This document shows positions 16,945 to 24,319 of a DNA stretch of 64,000 nt, one piece after another (positions within the stretch are counted from its first letter, which is position 1; the number at the start of each line of letters is the position of its first letter). The position numbers and the translations under genes were made by a program. A model generated the notes under the pieces. The model made no database searches and had not been told where the DNA came from. It was given only the letters and a program-made list of their open reading frames with translations. The DNA comes from Lyngbya sp. PCC 8106. Its GTDB lineage: Bacteria > Cyanobacteriota > Cyanobacteriia > Cyanobacteriales > Microcoleaceae. Location: contig NZ_AAVU01000006.1 in NCBI RefSeq assembly GCF_000169095.1, positions 62,001-126,000 of the forward strand, read 5' to 3'.

Positions 16945-18097
16945 ATGACTCAAGCAATAACGGTCAAATGCAAGTTGATAGTCACACCAGACTTGACCCA
17001 ATCGGTCGATGAAACTTTGGTGGGATTTTCCGATGCTTGTAACCAAATATTGCTCGAGGCAAAAGAACAGAACTGTTGGAACACAACCAAGCTGCATCAC
17101 CTGACCTACAAACCAGTCAGAGAGGCGACGGGGTTGAAAGCTAACCACGTTTGTCAAGCCATCAGAAGGGTTGTTAACCAACACAAAACCACCAAACAAA
17201 TTCACAAGTTTCGACCAACAAGTATTTCCCTTGACGCGAGAACATTCAAATATATTGAGTCCTTGCAAAAAGTTGGAGTCACACTTAAGTCGGGACGGGT
17301 CAATTTTCAACTCAAAATTGGTGGCTATCAAATCGCATTGCTTAGAGGTCAACTCCCCACAAGTGCCACGCTTTCTAAGAGTAGGAATGGCAACTATTAC
17401 ATTAATATAGTAGTTCAAGTTCCCATTCAACCCAAAGGGAAAACTCCGAAAGTGTTGGGTGTCGATTTGGGGCTGAGAGATATTGCAACTACTTCTACAG
17501 GAAAAACCTGGAACGGAAACAAACTTCGAGCAACTCGAAATAAATTTGTCCGCGTCCGTGCTTCGATTCAATCCAAACGCACTAAGTCGGCAAAACGCTT
17601 GCTTAGAAGGCTCTCTGGAAAGGAATCGAGGTTTCGGGCATTGGGTCAATCACAATATATCCAAACAGCTTGTACAAGAGGCTGAACAACTTAACTCGGC
17701 AATTGCTTTTGAAGACTTGTCGGGTATTCGACTGAGGACGAAAGTTAGGAAGAAAACCCGAACAGAAATCAATAGTTGGGCTTTTTACCAGTTGAGATTG
17801 TTCACAGAATACAAAGCTCGTATTGCTGGAATTAGTATAATTTTGGTTGAGCCGAGATCTACCTCTCAAACCTGTTCGAGATGTCACCATATCCATCCCC
17901 AAAAAGGAAAGTCTTACCGAAAAGGAAAGGTTTTTAAATGTGGTTTTTGTGGCCTTGAACATGATGCTGATGTCAATGGGGCGTTAAATATCGCTCAACT
18001 TGCTGAAACTTGGCAATTTCTGTCTAGCCAAAGTTTTCAAGATGGGGCTGCCGTAAATCCGCCTGAAATCTCGACCTATTCCTGTCAGTTAGAGTGA
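16945..18097 (+). pseudogene. tnpB: IS605/IS1341-type TnpB, frameshifted
   Basis: A second, unrelated-looking TnpB. ATG 16945 opens MTQAITVKCKLIVTP and runs through RuvC-I GVDLGLRDIA to LSGKESRF, then leaves frame. The other frame carries HWVNHNISKQLV, RuvC-II AIAFEDLSGIR, the zinc ribbon with CSRC and CGFC, and RuvC-III HDADVNGALNI, ending at 18097. One surplus G in the GGG at 17636-17638 accounts for the break; deleting it gives about 383 residues. Catalytic acids are all present. A long antisense frame (16834-17649 minus) is a shadow. No tnpA gene accompanies it. Confidence 0.87.
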
Positions 18098-18139
18098 CAG
18101 CTTTTGTTATTCTCCGATGGGATTGGGTTAGGGATAAAG

Positions 18140-18181
18140 CCCACGTCATAAGTGTTTACACGTTGGCGTTGGGTAGTTTAC
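18140..18181 (+). ncRNA. IS605 right end / putative omega-RNA scaffold of second tnpB
   Basis: CCCACGTCATAAGT followed by CGTTGGCGTTGGG forms a degenerate version of the left-end hairpin, then the terminus GTAGTTTAC at 18173-18181, parallel to GTAGTTCAC of the other element. The element ends only 44 nt before the cpcS ATG, so any guide portion would come from the cpcS leader. Scaffold role is inferred from TnpB biology. Confidence 0.5.
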
Positions 18182-18225
18182 AGAAAAGGTATCAACCTAA
18201 AAAATCAATCAAAGGGACTATCTGC

Positions 18226-18819
18226 ATGGATGCAATGCAATTCTTTCGACAGAGTGCCGGACAATGGCAGTCACTGCGAACTACTCATCATCTCGCCTTT
18301 AGACAAGCCGAAAAAGGCAATTCTAAAATCAACGTTGAGGCCCTCGATGCCGATGATCCGAAAGTGATTGAAATCTGCCAAATGCACGACGTTGATTCAG
18401 CGATCGCTGCCGGGGGTGCTTATGTCACTTGGAATGGTGAGATGGCTTGGGATAAAGAGGATGAAAATCACTCCGGTTCGACGGTTTTTGCAATTGTTCC
18501 TGATCTCGATAACCCTCGCAAAGGCCGAATGTTGCGAGAACGAGGGTATGCGGAAATTGTTCCAGTTGTCGGACAGTTTGAGATGGATGAAGATGATGCT
18601 TTAATCTTGGTGACTGAATATGAAACTATGAGTTCTATTGAACGCTTTTGGTTTGCCAGTCCAAATGTCAGAATGCGAACCAGTGCTGTCAAACGGTTCG
18701 GTGGGTTTAATACTTCTACATTCTGTACAGAAATTCGCCTTGAGGAGACAGACTCAAAGGCTTCTTCTGAGTCTGAAAATGCAGAAAATACAGCCTTTTA
18801 TTCTGCTTTAGGTTGGTAG
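18226..18819 (+). CDS. cpcS: CpcS/CpeS-family phycobiliprotein bilin lyase
   Basis: Attaches phycocyanobilin to Cys of phycobiliprotein beta and allophycocyanin subunits. Start is taken at ATG 18226 (197 residues, MDAMQFFRQSAGQW), because the family begins exactly there; an open frame upstream to 18094 belongs to the transposon end. The lipocalin-like signature is present: FFRQSAGQWQSLRTTHHLAF, a central GSTVFAIVPD strand and FEMDEDDALILVTEYE, then SSIERFWFASPNVRMRTS and RFGGFNTSTFCTEIRL. The last 25 residues are acidic and variable. The IS605 right end directly upstream probably replaced or altered its promoter region. CpcS fits with CpcG and the NblA-like protein in the same window. Confidence 0.92.
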   Translation: MDAMQFFRQSAGQWQSLRTTHHLAFRQAEKGNSKINVEALDADDPKVIEICQMHDVDSAIAAGGAYVTWNGEMAWDKEDENHSGSTVFAIVPDLDNPRKGRMLRERGYAEIVPVVGQFEMDEDDALILVTEYETMSSIERFWFASPNVRMRTSAVKRFGGFNTSTFCTEIRLEETDSKASSESENAENTAFYSALGW

Positions 18820-18934
18820 TTTACAGTTTACAGTTTACAGTGACCAGTTTTTTCTATGAAAAGTTTACAGTTATTTCAGGGATAAGCTATCAATTTATTC
18901 ACTGGGAACTGTTTACTGTTAACTGGTCACTGTA
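18817..18934. repeat. ACAGTTT repeats and a 14-bp inverted repeat after cpcS
   Basis: Three TTTACAG units follow the cpcS stop. TACAGTGACCAGTT at 18836-18849 is perfectly complementary to AACTGGTCACTGTA at 18921-18934, with a 71-nt spacer that carries further CAGTTT and CTGTTAA words. The right arm overlaps the kdpD stop codon. It could act as a bidirectional terminator for the convergent genes; the uncommonly long loop argues for a repeat element origin. Confidence 0.7.
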
Positions 18935-20021
18935 TAAACCCGCCCTCTTTTTCTTGATTTTCTGTGGCGATGATGTGAATATTAATATCGGGAAGCGATC
19001 GCATTAAACGCTGAATAATTGAGCCTTTAAAAAACAATTGCCAGCGAGAACGATGGGTTTCACCGATGACGATTTGAGTAATTCTTTCTGTGCGGGCGAC
19101 TTCTATAATTGTATCTAAAACATTCGTTGATTGAACTCGAACAAATTCTCCATTAAATTCTTTACAAAGTCGTTCGCAGGTTTCGACATGAAGGCTATCT
19201 TCTTTTGATAAAAACAGATTGGGATTATCAACAAATAAAGCGTATAATTGGGCGTTCATGTAGTTGGAAACTCTTGCGCCTCGCCGCAAAAGTCTGATAG
19301 AATTAGGATAGGTGGAAATACAAACTAAAACCCGTTCGCGGATATTACAATAATTTGATTCACTTCCATTGCCACTTTCTTCAACATTATCTGCAACTTC
19401 TCGCAGTGCTAATTCCCGCAACGCGATTAAATTTCGCCGTTTAAAAAAGCTATTTAGGGCTTGATCGATTTTATTGGGAGCGTAAATTTTTCCTTCTTGT
19501 AAGCGTTCTTGTAGCGTTTCTGGGGTAACATCAACCACAACCACTTCATCGGCTTCATCCAACACAGAATCCGGAATTCGTTCTCGAACCACAACTGCTG
19601 AAATGCGAAAGACCAAATCATTTAAACTTTCCAGGTGTTGAATATTAACCGTTGAGAAAACATCAATCCCTGCGGCGATAATTTGTTCCACATCTTGATA
19701 ACGTTTGACAAACTTTGAACCGGGAATATTGGTGTGAGCGAGTTCATCGACTAGCACCAGTTGAGGCCGTCTTTCTATTATCCCATTGGTATCCATTTCT
19801 GTCAAGTTTCGATGGGATAAAATCACATTTTTGCGAGGAATTAATTCCAACCCCATCGCTTTATTTGCAGTTTCTTCTCGTCCGTGCGTTTCTAACAGTC
19901 CGATAACCACATCTATTCCATCTCGTTTGAGAATTTGGGCTTCTTCCAACATCCGGTAAGTTTTACCAACACCGGGTGCCATTCCAATAAAAATTTTGTG
20001 TTTTCCGCGACGAAGTGACAC
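18927..20021 (-). CDS. kdpD: Short KdpD: KdpD sensor domain plus universal-stress domain, no kinase
   Basis: A 364-residue protein equal to the N-terminal cytoplasmic part of KdpD. The KdpD domain (about 1-210) has Walker A GMAPGVGKTYRM (about 13-24) and Walker B QLVLVDELAHTN. A universal-stress-protein-like domain follows (about 225-350; VLVCISTYPNSIRLLRRG, then VIGETHRSRWQLFFKGSIIQRL). There are no membrane spans and no histidine kinase core; this truncated form is known from Anabaena kdp operons and is not a fresh deletion. It probably senses or binds KdpFABC or nucleotides. Last gene of the operon, separated from kdpC by the tandem repeat. Confidence 0.92.
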   Translation of the reverse strand: MSLRRGKHKIFIGMAPGVGKTYRMLEEAQILKRDGIDVVIGLLETHGREETANKAMGLELIPRKNVILSHRNLTEMDTNGIIERRPQLVLVDELAHTNIPGSKFVKRYQDVEQIIAAGIDVFSTVNIQHLESLNDLVFRISAVVVRERIPDSVLDEADEVVVVDVTPETLQERLQEGKIYAPNKIDQALNSFFKRRNLIALRELALREVADNVEESGNGSESNYCNIRERVLVCISTYPNSIRLLRRGARVSNYMNAQLYALFVDNPNLFLSKEDSLHVETCERLCKEFNGEFVRVQSTNVLDTIIEVARTERITQIVIGETHRSRWQLFFKGSIIQRLMRSLPDINIHIIATENQEKEGGFIQ

Positions 20022-20070
20022 TTTATTTTTTCCTGTAAACTTAGACTGTCAATTCATACTTTAATTGTAG

Positions 20071-20351
20071 GGTGCATCAAACAATAAATGTTTTAGCCTC
20101 AAAAAAACCTTTGTAAATTTGATCCACCCTACTGGGGGTTTAGGTGCATCAAACAATAAATGTTTTAGCCTCAAAAAAAACCTTTGTAAATTTGATCCAC
20201 CCTACTGGGGGTTTAGGTGCATCAAACAATAAATGTTTTAGCCTCAAAAAAAACCTTTGTAAATTTGATCCACCCTACTGGGGGTTTAGGTGCATCAAAC
20301 AATAAATGTTTTAGCCTCAAAAAAAACCTTTGTAAATTTGATCCACCCTAC
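20071..20351. repeat. Four tandem copies of a 72-73 bp palindromic repeat between kdpD and kdpC
   Basis: Units start at 20071, 20143, 20216 and 20289 (72, 73, 73 bp, the last 63 bp). Units differ mainly in an A run of 7 or 8. Each begins GGTGCATCAAA and ends TTTGATCCACCCTAC, so the termini form an imperfect inverted repeat and each RNA copy can fold into a long hairpin. It looks like a MITE/REP-type element amplified in tandem, within an operon. Confidence 0.9.
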
Positions 20352-20920
20352 TTTTGATTTAAAGCCAAATTCAACTTGAGGACATTAACGCCCGGTTCTC
20401 CGAAAATTCCGAGAAAGCGTCCGTCGGTATTTTGAACAATTAATTCTTGAATTTCTTCGGGAGAAACTGAACGGGCTTGTGCGACTCTTGCAACTTGAAC
20501 TTGAGCCGCTTCTGGGGTAATATGAGGGTCTAAACCCGAACCAGAAGCATAAACTAAATCAGCAGTGGGTTTAATTCCGGCTTGTTGAAGTCGAGTTTTT
20601 TCCTGTTGAATTCGGGTAATTAAATCAGGATTAGTAGGTGCAAGATTACTCGCGCCTGAAATTCCTGTCGGGGCGCTATCTTCTCCCTCACTATAATTAA
20701 CACTGCTTGGACGACTCCAAAAATAGCGCTCAGAAGTGAAAGATTGTCCGATTAAAGCAGAACCAATAATTTCACCTTGAGCGTTATTAATTAAACTTCC
20801 ATTGGCTTGATAGGGAAAAGCAACTTGACCGATAATTAGAAGTAAAGCTGGATAGAAAATTGCGGTGATTACCCACAAAATCAACGTGTTACGAACTCCA
20901 ATCATTAATTCTGAAATCAT
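20348..20920 (-). CDS. kdpC: Potassium-transporting ATPase subunit KdpC
   Basis: Small single-span subunit of KdpFABC that stabilises ATP binding. 190 residues; N-terminal span about 13-33 (ILWVITAIFYPALLLIIGQVAF). The periplasmic/soluble part has the family motifs GSALIGQSFTSERYFWSRPS, SGASNLAPTNP, ASGSGLDPHITP and LGIFGEPGVNVLKLNLAL. Complete by length and by both ends. Start ATG 20920. It is preceded in the operon by a truncated kdpC-like gene 41 nt upstream. Confidence 0.96.
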   Translation of the reverse strand: MISELMIGVRNTLILWVITAIFYPALLLIIGQVAFPYQANGSLINNAQGEIIGSALIGQSFTSERYFWSRPSSVNYSEGEDSAPTGISGASNLAPTNPDLITRIQQEKTRLQQAGIKPTADLVYASGSGLDPHITPEAAQVQVARVAQARSVSPEEIQELIVQNTDGRFLGIFGEPGVNVLKLNLALNQK

Positions 20921-20961
20921 GTTTTGAACTCCTATTAGGTTAACGACTCGGAAATAGAGAC

Positions 20962-21246
20962 TTAAGCGAGATTAAAAAGTTTGTGTTTTTGGGTTTGATG
21001 GCGTCGCAGTCTCCGAATATTTTTAAAACGGGTGATACGACTGGGGAAATAATGTTCAGAGGTGAGAGTCTGTTCAAAAGCAACAGCATTTTCAACAGAT
21101 AAGCTTGGGGAAGGGATAACGGAATTATTCATCGGTTCAATAAACGCCAATTGACCGATTGTTAATAGACTCAATGGATAGAGAATCAACAGAACAATTC
21201 CCCGGATTATAGTATTGTGAATTCTGGTGATAAATTGTTGAATCAT
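20962..21246 (-). CDS. Truncated KdpC-like protein
   Basis: A 94-residue protein whose first 70 residues parallel KdpC: a similarly placed span (GIVLLILYPLSLLTIGQLAF, about 15-34) and the LTSEHYFPSR pattern corresponding to FTSERYFWSRP of KdpC. After that the resemblance ends in a basic tail (FKNIRRLRRHQTQKHKLF), and the ASGSGLDPHI and GEPGVN motifs are absent. It may be a decayed duplicate or a dedicated small membrane subunit. It lies in operon order directly before the full kdpC. Kdp context is certain, function is not. Confidence 0.7.
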   Translation of the reverse strand: MIQQFITRIHNTIIRGIVLLILYPLSLLTIGQLAFIEPMNNSVIPSPSLSVENAVAFEQTLTSEHYFPSRITRFKNIRRLRRHQTQKHKLFNLA

Positions 21247-21293
21247 GAGATTGACTCCTTTTCAACGAACGAAGATTGTTAGAGGTAAATTTC

Positions 21294-21356
21294 AGGTGCG
21301 TAAAACAGTTTTACTCTGAATTTATGAAGAAAAAACTGTGTAATTTTTCGCACCCT
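21294..21356. repeat. Imperfect inverted repeat (GGTGCG...CGCACCC)
   Basis: AGGTGCG at 21294-21300 pairs with CGCACCCT at 21349-21356, and internal ACAGTTTT pairs with AAAACTGT. The outer sequence CACCCTACG resembles the ends of the 73-bp repeats further on (CACCCTAC), suggesting a related mobile or hairpin element inside the same operon. Confidence 0.5.
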
Positions 21357-21370
21357 ACGACCAACAACAT

Positions 21371-21508
21371 TTAAGGTTGGGTTTCGTGTAAATATTGTTT
21401 GGGTTTTTGACGGCGTTCGATGCGGCGTTTTCTGACATCGGAAAGTCGGCGTTTGAACCGAGAAAAGCGAAGAATTTCACGAAGTTCTAGAAGTAATTGT
21501 CTCAACAT
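21371..21508 (-). CDS. 45-residue basic protein in the kdp operon
   Basis: ATG 21506-21508 to TAA 21371-21373. Starts two nucleotides after the kdpF stop. The peptide (MLRQLLLELREILRF at its start) becomes strongly basic (RFKRRLSDVRKRRIERRQK). I do not recognise it. Its basic tail recalls the C-terminus of the truncated KdpC-like protein encoded next. It may be a real small operon member, comparable in position to the small extra genes of Anabaena kdp operons, or a decayed fragment. Confidence 0.4.
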   Translation of the reverse strand: MLRQLLLELREILRFSRFKRRLSDVRKRRIERRQKPKQYLHETQP

Positions 21509-21510
21509 GA

Positions 21511-21753
21511 TTAAAACCTCTCGGGTTGAACAATGACAACAAATAGATAAACAGCAAGTCCGATAACGACTAATCCTAAAAGTCCTAAAGCATAGGCGGA
21601 ACCCTTAGCAATATTGTTGTTAGTTGCTGCATAAACGAGCGGTGCGAGAACAATATTGAAACAAAGGGCTAAAAACACACTGAGGGAGAGTTTTCGATGT
21701 AAAAATCGACTCCAAATTAAATCAGAGGTTTCGAGAAAAGAATTGAGTTTCAT
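21511..21753 (-). CDS. kdpF: KdpF-type small subunit with N-terminal extension
   Basis: 80 residues. The C-terminal half, YALGLLGLVVIGLAVYLF followed by VVIVQPERF, is the single-span KdpF peptide that stabilises the Kdp complex and is normally only about 30 residues. The N-terminal half adds about 45 residues including a second hydrophobic segment (LSVFLALCFNIVLAPLVYA), perhaps the product called KdpG in Anabaena fused to KdpF; that equivalence is inference. Start ATG 21753, 48 nt after kdpB. Confidence 0.8.
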   Translation of the reverse strand: MKLNSFLETSDLIWSRFLHRKLSLSVFLALCFNIVLAPLVYAATNNNIAKGSAYALGLLGLVVIGLAVYLFVVIVQPERF

Positions 21754-21801
21754 CGCTTGTAGGGGCGCTCTTGCTTGCGCCCAGATAAATGTACAAATCA
21801 G

Positions 21802-23904
21802 TTACGCTAAACCAATAGCCGCAATCGCCACATCAATAAATTTGATAGCGATAAACGGTGCAATCACACCCCCAAGACCATAAATTAAGATATTGCGTTG
21901 TAACAATTGATTGGCCGTTAATGGACGAAATTTAACCCCCGTTAACGCCAACGGAATTAACGCCGGAATAATCAACGCATTGTAAATCAAAGCCGAAAGA
22001 ACCGCCGAATTCGGACTATTTAAACCCATGATATTTAACGCCCCAATTCCCGCACCCGCAAACATCGCCGGAATAATTGCAAAATATTTTGCAATATCAT
22101 TCGCCACCGAAAAAGTCGTTAAAGCACCGCGAGTAATTAACAGTTGTTTCCCAATCGTAACTAAATCAATTAACTTCGTCGGGTCCGAATCTAAATCCAC
22201 CATATTCGCCGCTTCTTTCGCCGCTTGAGTTCCCGAATTCATCGCCAAACCGACATTTGCTTGGGCTAAAGCAGGCGCGTCATTTGTTCCATCACCCGTC
22301 ATGGCGACTAACTTTCCTTGGGCTTGTTCTTGTTGAATAACTTGAATTTTTTCTTCGGGTGTAGCTTCGGCGATAAAGTCATCAACCCCCGCTTCTTTAG
22401 CGATAACAGACGCCGTAATGCGGTTATCTCCGGTTAACATTACAGTACGAACTCCCATCCGACGGAGTTGATTAAAACGTTCGCGAATTCCGGGTTTGAT
22501 AATATCTTTGAGGTAAATTACGCCGTAAATTTCGTTATCGCGACAAACCGCCAAAGGTGTTCCTCCGAGTAACGAAACCTTCTCGTAAGCTGCATTTACA
22601 TCCTCCGAAGGTTGTCCCCCTCGGGAACGAACAAACCCCCGTATCGCGTCTACCGCGCCTTTACGAACTTCGCCCCCGTCGGGTAAGTCGGTTCCGCTCA
22701 TCCGAGTCCGGGCGGAAAATTCAACTCCTGTGGCTTTTTTTATGTTAAAATATACTTGAGCGCCCATTCCTTCGGCTAACCGCACGATGGATTTTCCTTC
22801 GGGAGTGGTATCAAAAATACTAGCGGCGAGGGCGACTTCGGCGACATCTTCCACGCTGTATCCATCGACGGGAATAAATTCTTCGGCGAGTCTATTTCCT
22901 AACGTAATGGTTCCGGTTTTATCTAATACTAAAGTATTGACATCGCCGCAAGCTTCCACCGCCCGTCCTGATGTTGCAACTACGTTAAATTGGGCGACTC
23001 TATCCATTCCCGCAATGCCAATTGCACTTAAAAGTCCGCCGATGGTTGTCGGAATTAACGCGACTAATAATGCAATTAACAGGGTGATGCTAACGGAACT
23101 ATTGGCATAAAACGCAACCGGGGGAATGGTTGAAATAACAATTAAAAAGACTAAGGTTAGAACCGCCAATAGAACCGTTAAGGCGATTTCATTGGGGGTT
23201 TTGCTGCGTTCGGCCCCTTCAACTAAAGCAATCATCCGGTCAATAAACCCTTTTCCGGGGTCAGCCGTCACACGGATAATTAGTTCATCAGAAATAATCC
23301 GCGTTCCCCCTGTGACTGAACTGGCGACATCCGAACCCGCTTCTTTGAGGACTGGTGCAGATTCTCCAGTAATCGCCGATTCGTCAACCGATGCCACACC
23401 CTCCAACACTTCACCATCGGCGGGAATCACGTCCCCGGCTACAACAGATATGCGATCGCCTTGTCTGAGGTTGGTCGAGCTTACTTGTTCGATTGTACCA
23501 TCTGGGAGCAATTTTCGCGCAATAGTTTCGGATTTTGTTGATCGTAACGCATCGGCTTGGGCTTTTCCCCGTCCTTCGGCGACGGCTTCTGCAAAGTTGG
23601 CAAAAATAACGGTAAACAGCAGGATAACCGCAATTAGCCCGTTAAATAAATAAAGATTGTCTCCCGTTACAGTACCGAATAAATTGGGGTTTACGGTTAG
23701 TAAAGCGGTGATTATTGTTCCCACCCAAACCACAAACATGACGGGATTTTTTGCCATGATGCGCGGGTGAAGTTTAACGAAAGCTTGTTTGAAGGCGCGT
23801 TGATATAAACCCGATAGATTGGGTAACGGATGGTTTGGTTTGGAGATTTGGGAATTCATGCTTTTAGAAGCGGATGGATTTTTTTTTGAGAGTTGGGAAT
23901 TCAT
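21802..23904 (-). CDS. kdpB: Potassium-transporting P-type ATPase subunit KdpB
   Basis: Catalytic P-type ATPase of the high-affinity K+ pump. 700 residues from ATG 23904; a second ATG at 23859 gives 685. The phosphorylation motif DKTGTIT (about 318), the TGES actuator loop (ITGESAPV) and the hinge MTGDGTNDAPAL are intact, with the family's membrane spans. No convincing ribosome site precedes either ATG. The N-terminal 15 residues (MNSQLSKKNPSASKS) are encoded by one unit of the tandem repeat that fills the gap to kdpA, so the repeat has invaded, or grew from, the 5' end of this gene. Confidence 0.96.
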   Translation of the reverse strand: MNSQLSKKNPSASKSMNSQISKPNHPLPNLSGLYQRAFKQAFVKLHPRIMAKNPVMFVVWVGTIITALLTVNPNLFGTVTGDNLYLFNGLIAVILLFTVIFANFAEAVAEGRGKAQADALRSTKSETIARKLLPDGTIEQVSSTNLRQGDRISVVAGDVIPADGEVLEGVASVDESAITGESAPVLKEAGSDVASSVTGGTRIISDELIIRVTADPGKGFIDRMIALVEGAERSKTPNEIALTVLLAVLTLVFLIVISTIPPVAFYANSSVSITLLIALLVALIPTTIGGLLSAIGIAGMDRVAQFNVVATSGRAVEACGDVNTLVLDKTGTITLGNRLAEEFIPVDGYSVEDVAEVALAASIFDTTPEGKSIVRLAEGMGAQVYFNIKKATGVEFSARTRMSGTDLPDGGEVRKGAVDAIRGFVRSRGGQPSEDVNAAYEKVSLLGGTPLAVCRDNEIYGVIYLKDIIKPGIRERFNQLRRMGVRTVMLTGDNRITASVIAKEAGVDDFIAEATPEEKIQVIQQEQAQGKLVAMTGDGTNDAPALAQANVGLAMNSGTQAAKEAANMVDLDSDPTKLIDLVTIGKQLLITRGALTTFSVANDIAKYFAIIPAMFAGAGIGALNIMGLNSPNSAVLSALIYNALIIPALIPLALTGVKFRPLTANQLLQRNILIYGLGGVIAPFIAIKFIDVAIAAIGLA

Positions 23905-24302
23905 GCTTTTAGAAGCGGATGGGTTGGGTGTTGGTTTTTGGGGTTGATGCTTTTAGAAGCGGATGGATTTTTTTTTGAGAGTTGGGAATTCATGCTTTTA
24001 GAAGCGGATGGATTTTTTTTTGAGAGTTGGGAATTCATGCTTTTAGAAGCGGATGGGTTGGGTGTTGGTTTTTGGGGTTGATGCTTTTAGAAGCGGATGG
24101 ATTTTTTTTTGAGAGTTGGGAATTCATGCTTTTAGAAGCGGATGGGTTGGGTGTTGGTTTTTGGGGTTGATGCTTTTAGAAGCGGATGGATTTTTTTTTG
24201 AGAGTTGGGAATTCATGCTTTTAGAAGCGGATGGGTTGGGTGTTGGTTTTTGGGGTTGATGCTTTTAGAAGCGGATGGGTTGATTGTTGGTTTTTGGAGA
24301 TG
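23858..24302. repeat. Two-unit tandem repeat (45-bp A and 44-bp B units) upstream of kdpB
   Basis: Ten units share the head ATGCTTTTAGAAGCGGATG. A units (45 bp) continue with a T9-10 tract and GAGAGTTGGGAATTC; B units (44 bp) continue with GGTTGGGTGTTGG and end GGGGTTG. Starts: 23858 A, 23903 B, 23947 A, 23992 A, 24037 B, 24081 A, 24126 B, 24170 A, 24215 B, 24259 B-like. The AB pair is an 89-bp higher-order unit. It spans nearly the whole kdpA-kdpB gap. B's 44-bp length breaks any reading frame. Confidence 0.95.
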
Positions 24303-24319
24303 GATGGGTTGGTTTTGGG

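Noticed and set aside
16834..17649. 271-codon open frame antisense to tnpB
   Set aside because: Lies opposite the conserved TnpB coding sequence and has no ribosome site or family motifs; a shadow frame.
18927..20021. KdpD considered a truncated pseudogene
   Set aside because: Both domains are complete with a clean stop, and the kinase-less form is known in cyanobacterial kdp operons.
20071..20351. CRISPR-like array between kdpC and kdpD
   Set aside because: Whole 73-bp units repeat without unique spacers.
23126..23653. 175-codon plus-strand frame inside kdpB
   Set aside because: Antisense shadow of a conserved ATPase core, Thr/Ser/Ile-biased composition, no motifs.
23893..24081. 62-codon plus-strand frame made of repeats (MLLEADG)
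   Set aside because: Arises from the tandem DNA repeat; frame is broken by 44-bp units and there is no ribosome site.
23858..24302. CRISPR-like array upstream of kdpB
   Set aside because: The repeats are contiguous, with no unique spacers; A and B units differ in their tails only, so it is a tandem repeat.
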